Assembly: GCA_947626995.1 (NCBI GenBank)
Contig: CANQUI010000023.1
Location: forward strand, 1 to 35,209
Source: an uncultured Eisenbergiella sp.
Lineage (GTDB): Bacteria; Bacillota; Clostridia; Lachnospirales; Lachnospiraceae
DNA length: 35,209 bases
Direction of reading: 5' to 3'
Shown here: positions 31,604 through 35,209 of the stretch, piece after piece
Numbering within the stretch: position 1 is the stretch's first letter
Layout: the number at the start of each line of letters is the position of its first letter
The notes under the pieces: model-generated
Databases searched by the model: none
The model's input: only the letters and a program-made list of their open reading frames with translations
Told to the model about the DNA's origin: nothing
Position numbers and translations under genes: made by a program

Positions 31604-33001
31604 TCAGTTTCCCCCTTTGCCGGAAAGGTATTCATGGATCCCTTTCGCGCCGGCCTTTCCCGCGCCCATGGCTAGAATGACCGTGGCCGCGCCGGTCACG
31701 GCGTCGCCTCCGGCGTATACGCCCTCCTTGCTGGTCATTCCGTTTTCTTCATCCGCAACGATACACTGCCACTTGTTGACCTCCAGTCCCTTGGTGGTGG
31801 AAGAAATCAGGGGATTGGGGGAAGTGCCCAGCGCCATGATTACCGTATCCAGATCCAGCGTAAATTCAGAGCCCTCCACCTGGATCGGACGTCTCCTGCC
31901 GGAGGCGTCGGGTTCGCCCAGCTGCATCCGTACGCAGACCATTCCCTTTACCCATCCGTTCTCATCGGTCAAAATTTCGACCGGATTGGTCAAAAGATCA
32001 AAAATGATCCCCTCTTCCTTTGCATGATGCACTTCTTCCACACGGGCGGGAAGCTCTTCCTCGCTCCTGCGGTAAACAATATGCACCTCGGCTCCCAGAC
32101 GGAGCGCGGTTCTGGCGGCGTCCATGGCCACATTGCCGCCTCCTACCACAGCCACTTTCTTACTGTGCATGATCGGCGTAGGCATCTTGGTCTGAAACGC
32201 CTTCATCAGATTGCTTCTGGTCAGGTATTCATTGGCGGAAAAGACGCCGTTGGCGTTTTCCCCGGGGATTCCCATAAATTTGGGCAGTCCCGCTCCGGAA
32301 CCGATAAACACCGCCAAAAAGCCCTCTTCGTTCAATAACTGGTCGATGGTAACCGATTTTCCTACGATCACATTGGTCTCGATCCTGACGCCAAGGGCCT
32401 TGACGTTTTCGATCTCCTTTTGCACCACCGTTTCCTTGGGAAGACGGAATTCCGGGATCCCGTATACCAAAACGCCGCCGGGCTCGTGCAGCGCCTCAAA
32501 GATGGTCACGTCGTATCCCATTTTGGCAAGATCGCCGGCACAGGTCAGTCCTGCGGGGCCCGAACCGATCACGGCCACCTTTTTCCCGTTCTTTTCCGGC
32601 GCGCCTTCCGGCCGGATGCCGGCCTCCTTCGCCCAATCCGCCACAAAGCGTTCCAGCTTTCCGATGGAGATGGGCTCTCCCTTGATGCCGCGGATGCACT
32701 TGCCCTCGCACTGGGTCTCCTGCGGGCAGACGCGGCCGCAGACCGCCGGCAGCGCGCTGGAACGGCTGATGATCTGATAGGCCTCCGCGATATTTCCCTT
32801 TTTCACCTGGTCAATGAAGCTAGGGATATCAATGGATACCGGACAGCCCTTGATGCACTGCGCGTTTTTACAGCCGATGCAGCGGGCCGCTTCCTCCATC
32901 GCTTCCTCTTTCTGATAACCAAGACAGACCTCGTCAAAATTCTTTGCCCGAACGGCCGCGTCCTGCTCCTTTACCGGAACCTTCTTTAAAATATCTCCCA
33001 T
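31604..33001 (-). CDS. gltA: NADPH-binding flavoprotein GltA-like, probable NfnB subunit
   Basis: The 465-residue protein matches the NADPH-dependent glutamate synthase small-subunit family. When paired with the partner encoded just upstream, this family forms the electron-bifurcating NADH:ferredoxin:NADP oxidoreductase NfnAB. The N-terminal domain has two Cys sets for 4Fe-4S clusters: Cys41, 44, 49, 53 and Cys88, 92, 98, 102. The FAD site is GSGPAG at 146-151, followed by the GGVLVYGIPEFRLPK segment, and a second Rossmann motif VVGGGNVAMDAARTA binds NADP(H). C-terminal YAGGDAVTGAATVILAMGAGK completes the FAD site. No large glutamate synthase gene is adjacent, favouring Nfn over glutamate synthase. 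The ATG at 32999-33001 has GGAAGG about 6 bases upstream; the frame is open to 33046 but without homology. Confidence 0.93.
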   Translation of the reverse strand: MGDILKKVPVKEQDAAVRAKNFDEVCLGYQKEEAMEEAARCIGCKNAQCIKGCPVSIDIPSFIDQVKKGNIAEAYQIISRSSALPAVCGRVCPQETQCEGKCIRGIKGEPISIGKLERFVADWAKEAGIRPEGAPEKNGKKVAVIGSGPAGLTCAGDLAKMGYDVTIFEALHEPGGVLVYGIPEFRLPKETVVQKEIENVKALGVRIETNVIVGKSVTIDQLLNEEGFLAVFIGSGAGLPKFMGIPGENANGVFSANEYLTRSNLMKAFQTKMPTPIMHSKKVAVVGGGNVAMDAARTALRLGAEVHIVYRRSEEELPARVEEVHHAKEEGIIFDLLTNPVEILTDENGWVKGMVCVRMQLGEPDASGRRRPIQVEGSEFTLDLDTVIMALGTSPNPLISSTTKGLEVNKWQCIVADEENGMTSKEGVYAGGDAVTGAATVILAMGAGKAGAKGIHEYLSGKGGN

Positions 33002-33017
33002 GATCGTCCTTCCTTTC

Positions 33018-33902
33018 TCATTCCCGGCATACGCCGCATCCGCCATGATGGGTGTCGCCTTCCTGTGCGGCCAGATATGCTCTTCCCTCTTCGGTTTTAT
33101 AAATCAGCTGACGTTTCATTGCCTCGTCAAAGTTTACCAGATGTCCGTCAAACTCCGGGCCGTCCACACAGGCGAACTTCACCTGACCGCCGACGGTTAC
33201 GCGGCAGGCGCCGCACATCCCCGTGCCGTCCACCATGATCGGATTGAGGCTGACCACGGTGGGAATATGTAATTCTTCCGTCATTTTGCAAACGAATTTC
33301 ATCATGATCATTGGGCCGATGGCGATACAGACGTCATAGGTCTTTCCCTCCCGGGTGACCAGATCCTGAATGGTCTTTGTCACCATTCCGCTTCTGCCAT
33401 AGGAGCCGTCGTCGGTGGTGATATAAAGGTTTCCCGCCACCGCTTTCATCTCTTCCTCCAAAATGAGCAGATCCTTCGTCTTGGCGCCCACAATCACATC
33501 GGCCATGACGCCCCGCTCATGCAGATATTTTACCTGCGGGTACACCGGCGCGCTGCCCACGCCGCCCGCCACAAACAGGATGCGTTTCTTTTTCAGCTCC
33601 TCTGCAGATTCCCCGGTCAGATCGGAGGGCCGTCCCAGCGGTCCCGCTACATCATGGAATGCGTCGCCCGCCTTTAAATTCTTCATGTAATAGGTGCTGG
33701 CGCCCACCACCTGAAACACGATGGTGATCGTCCCCTTTTTTGCGTCGTAATCGCAAATGGTTAACGGGATGCGCTCCCCGTCCTTTCCTACGCGCACGAT
33801 CACAAACTGTCCCGGCAGACAGGACTTTGCAATGCGCGCAGCTTCCACTTCCATCAGGTAGATGTTTGCGGCAAGTTCCTTCGCTTCTAAGATCTGATAC
33901 AT
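33018..33902 (-). CDS. FAD/NAD-binding 2Fe-2S subunit, probable NfnA (sulfide dehydrogenase-like)
   Basis: The 294-residue protein has a ferredoxin-reductase fold: a FAD barrel with RIPLTICDYD at 44-53, an NAD-binding half with VAGGVGSAPVYP at 111-122, and a C-terminal 2Fe-2S site. The site reads VDGTGMCGAC with a third Cys further on: Asp225, Cys230, Cys233 and Cys245. Their spacing matches the three-Cys-plus-Asp cluster described in Nfn small subunits. It would receive electrons from NADH and pass them to the GltA-like subunit encoded 16 bases downstream. An extra Cys-rich tail (GGCGVC) ends the chain. The ATG at 33900-33902 has AAAGGA just upstream. A SudB-type sulfide dehydrogenase subunit is the other reading. 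Confidence 0.92.
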   Translation of the reverse strand: MYQILEAKELAANIYLMEVEAARIAKSCLPGQFVIVRVGKDGERIPLTICDYDAKKGTITIVFQVVGASTYYMKNLKAGDAFHDVAGPLGRPSDLTGESAEELKKKRILFVAGGVGSAPVYPQVKYLHERGVMADVIVGAKTKDLLILEEEMKAVAGNLYITTDDGSYGRSGMVTKTIQDLVTREGKTYDVCIAIGPMIMMKFVCKMTEELHIPTVVSLNPIMVDGTGMCGACRVTVGGQVKFACVDGPEFDGHLVNFDEAMKRQLIYKTEEGRAYLAAQEGDTHHGGCGVCRE

Positions 33903-33934
33903 GTTCCTTTCACCTTTCCGCCCTTTGGGCCTTG

Positions 33935-35209
33935 TTATGGATTGTTTCCGGACCGGCTTTCCGGCGTTGTTTCATCGGTTTTTTCTTTCGGATCGATGTG
34001 ATAGAGTTTGTATGTCCCGTCCGGCTGCTGCTCGATCCGATAGCACTCGCCGGAAATATAATTTACCACATACCGGTTTGGCGTGGCGGTGGTACTGCCG
34101 TCCGCCTCTTCGTAGTACTCCCGATACAGATAATAGTGGTTTTCGTTTACGGTCAAAGGATAACGATACAAATAGCGGTTCTGACCGTTTTTCCCTTCGA
34201 TGCTGCCCTGAATGTCTGAAAGGATGCCGGCGTCCTTTAAATTCAGCAAAAGACGGTTCTGCGCGGCTTCCGTATTCAGCACCGGATGCAGGTTCAGCGT
34301 ATACTGCATCTTTGTTTCTTCCCCGGTAATCCCGCCCGGGGAAACCACCACAAAGCGAAACTTGGAATATCCCACCGGCATCCAGATCGGATTTTCATAG
34401 ACCTGACTGTTGGCGTCCGGCTGCGATCCGTCCGTGGTATAATATACCGTTCCCTCCTCCGGCAGGTCCACCTCAATCTGGGTCGGATAAGCATATTCGC
34501 CCGATGCCGGCGTGACGGTAGGGGCCGTGGGAACCGTAACGTCAATATAATAGTTTTCCGTCACCACATCGCTCTTTACCCCATACGCATTGACAAAAAA
34601 AGCCTTCAGCACATGGGAGCCCGATTCCATGGCGACAGGGGCCGTATAAACGTCGCTTTCCTCCGTGGGCGTCGCGCCGTCCAGCGTATAATAGACGGTG
34701 CCTGCCGCATTGCCGATAAGTTTTACATTCTGCTTCTGATAATAGAGCCCCCCGGCCGGATCAAAGGTGGGCGGGTCGGCCAAATAGTCCCCATACCGGC
34801 TGCGGATCTCACGGTCGCTGCAGGATTGGATCAGGGTGTTGATCGCTTCGTAATCCTTGTTTTTCTCATAGAGAAGGACAAGCCGCCGATAGGCCTCTTC
34901 ATTGGAGCCCTCCAGTTCAATGGTCTTAAGGCAGACCTCCTTTGCCTTCTCCCATTCTCCCATCAGATAATAACAGCCGGAAAGACGGTTCAGATAAGAG
35001 ACGTTGTTGGGAGAAAGGGACACGGCTCTGAGCAGCCGTTTTTCGGCCTCCTGATACTGCTGTCTTTCCAGGCAGGCCACGCCCCGGTTATACTGATATC
35101 CCGGCACATAATGCAGCGCGATGACAATCCCCGCAATGAGTCCCAAAAGAGCGGCCGGCAAAAGCCAAAACCAGCGCTTTTTTCGTTCCGTCTTCTTTGG
35201 CGGCTCCAC
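33935..35209 (-). CDS. TPR and chitobiase-type repeat membrane protein, 5' end cut by the window
   Basis: At least 424 residues are visible; the gene reaches the window edge at 35209. The edge codon is GTG and could be a true start, but the frame may continue outside. The visible part starts with a basic tail and a membrane helix (about 13-32). TPR-like helices follow (about 34-130, ACLERQQYQEAEKRLLRAVSLSPNN and CYYLMGEWEKAKEVCLKTIELE). Two copies of a chitobiase/hexosaminidase C-terminal-type beta domain come next, each with the G-TVYYT-DG-x-P motif (about 148-225 and 231-305). The C-terminal 110 residues are a beta-rich YRYPLTVNENHYYLYREYY domain and an acidic tail. No catalytic residues are evident, so a wall-associated adhesive or scaffold role is inference. 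Confidence 0.8.
   Translation of the reverse strand: MEPPKKTERKKRWFWLLPAALLGLIAGIVIALHYVPGYQYNRGVACLERQQYQEAEKRLLRAVSLSPNNVSYLNRLSGCYYLMGEWEKAKEVCLKTIELEGSNEEAYRRLVLLYEKNKDYEAINTLIQSCSDREIRSRYGDYLADPPTFDPAGGLYYQKQNVKLIGNAAGTVYYTLDGATPTEESDVYTAPVAMESGSHVLKAFFVNAYGVKSDVVTENYYIDVTVPTAPTVTPASGEYAYPTQIEVDLPEEGTVYYTTDGSQPDANSQVYENPIWMPVGYSKFRFVVVSPGGITGEETKMQYTLNLHPVLNTEAAQNRLLLNLKDAGILSDIQGSIEGKNGQNRYLYRYPLTVNENHYYLYREYYEEADGSTTATPNRYVVNYISGECYRIEQQPDGTYKLYHIDPKEKTDETTPESRSGNNP

Overview
The window reads as a core chromosomal segment of an endospore-lineage Clostridia bacterium, most like Lachnospiraceae. The evidence is the clostridial gene order radC-mreBCD-PBP2-minCDE-rodA-mgsA, the sporulation pair yqfC/yqfD, a DUF4321 protein, and the style of the lipoprotein carboxypeptidase and of the TPR/chitobiase-type surface protein. 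This family placement is inference from gene content. All 34 genes I support lie on the minus strand. They are packed with short gaps or ATGA overlaps, and no gap exceeds about 115 bases. I see no rRNA, tRNA, CRISPR array, insertion sequence, prophage or toxin-antitoxin locus.

Layout, read from high to low coordinate (the direction of transcription): (1) 35209-33935, the 3' part of a membrane-anchored TPR/chitobiase-type protein, cut by the window edge; (2) 33902-31604, an NfnAB-like flavin/iron-sulfur pair; (3) 31601-30445, a zinc-ribbon membrane protein and rlmH; (4) 30411-27322, yqfC, yqfD, phoH and ybeY, a sporulation/RNA-maturation block; (5) 27317-24982, a MurJ/SpoVB-type flippase and a BofC-like membrane protein; (6) 24924-22050, two different FAD oxidoreductases; (7) 22044-19105, proB, a DUF896 protein, 5-formyl-THF cyclo-ligase and proA; (8) 19056-10811, miaB, mutS, mutL, miaA and a PLP enzyme of the 'aluminium resistance' family; (9) 10696-1, a DUF4321 protein, radC, mreB, mreC, mreD, a very large PBP2, minC, minD, minE, rodA, mgsA and a lipoprotein D-Ala-D-Ala carboxypeptidase.

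Block 9 encodes the elongation machinery (MreB filament, MreC/MreD scaffold, RodA glycosyltransferase, PBP2 transpeptidase, a carboxypeptidase trimming stem peptides) together with the Min system that places the division site. Block 8 couples mismatch repair with i6A/ms2i6A tRNA modification. Block 7 makes proline from glutamate. Block 2 probably balances NADH, NADPH and ferredoxin pools.

I found no clearly new multi-gene system. The best leads are changes at key residues in otherwise familiar proteins. MgsA has Met where the proposed catalytic Asp belongs. MreB has altered phosphate-2 and adenosine-loop motifs. PBP2 carries an insertion of about 245 residues. ProB lacks the PUA domain. A sigma-E-like promoter sits unusually close to the yqfC start, and a BofC-like protein follows a flippase gene. 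Reading direction, start choices and motifs come directly from the sequence; functions come from family knowledge; regulation is mostly inference.
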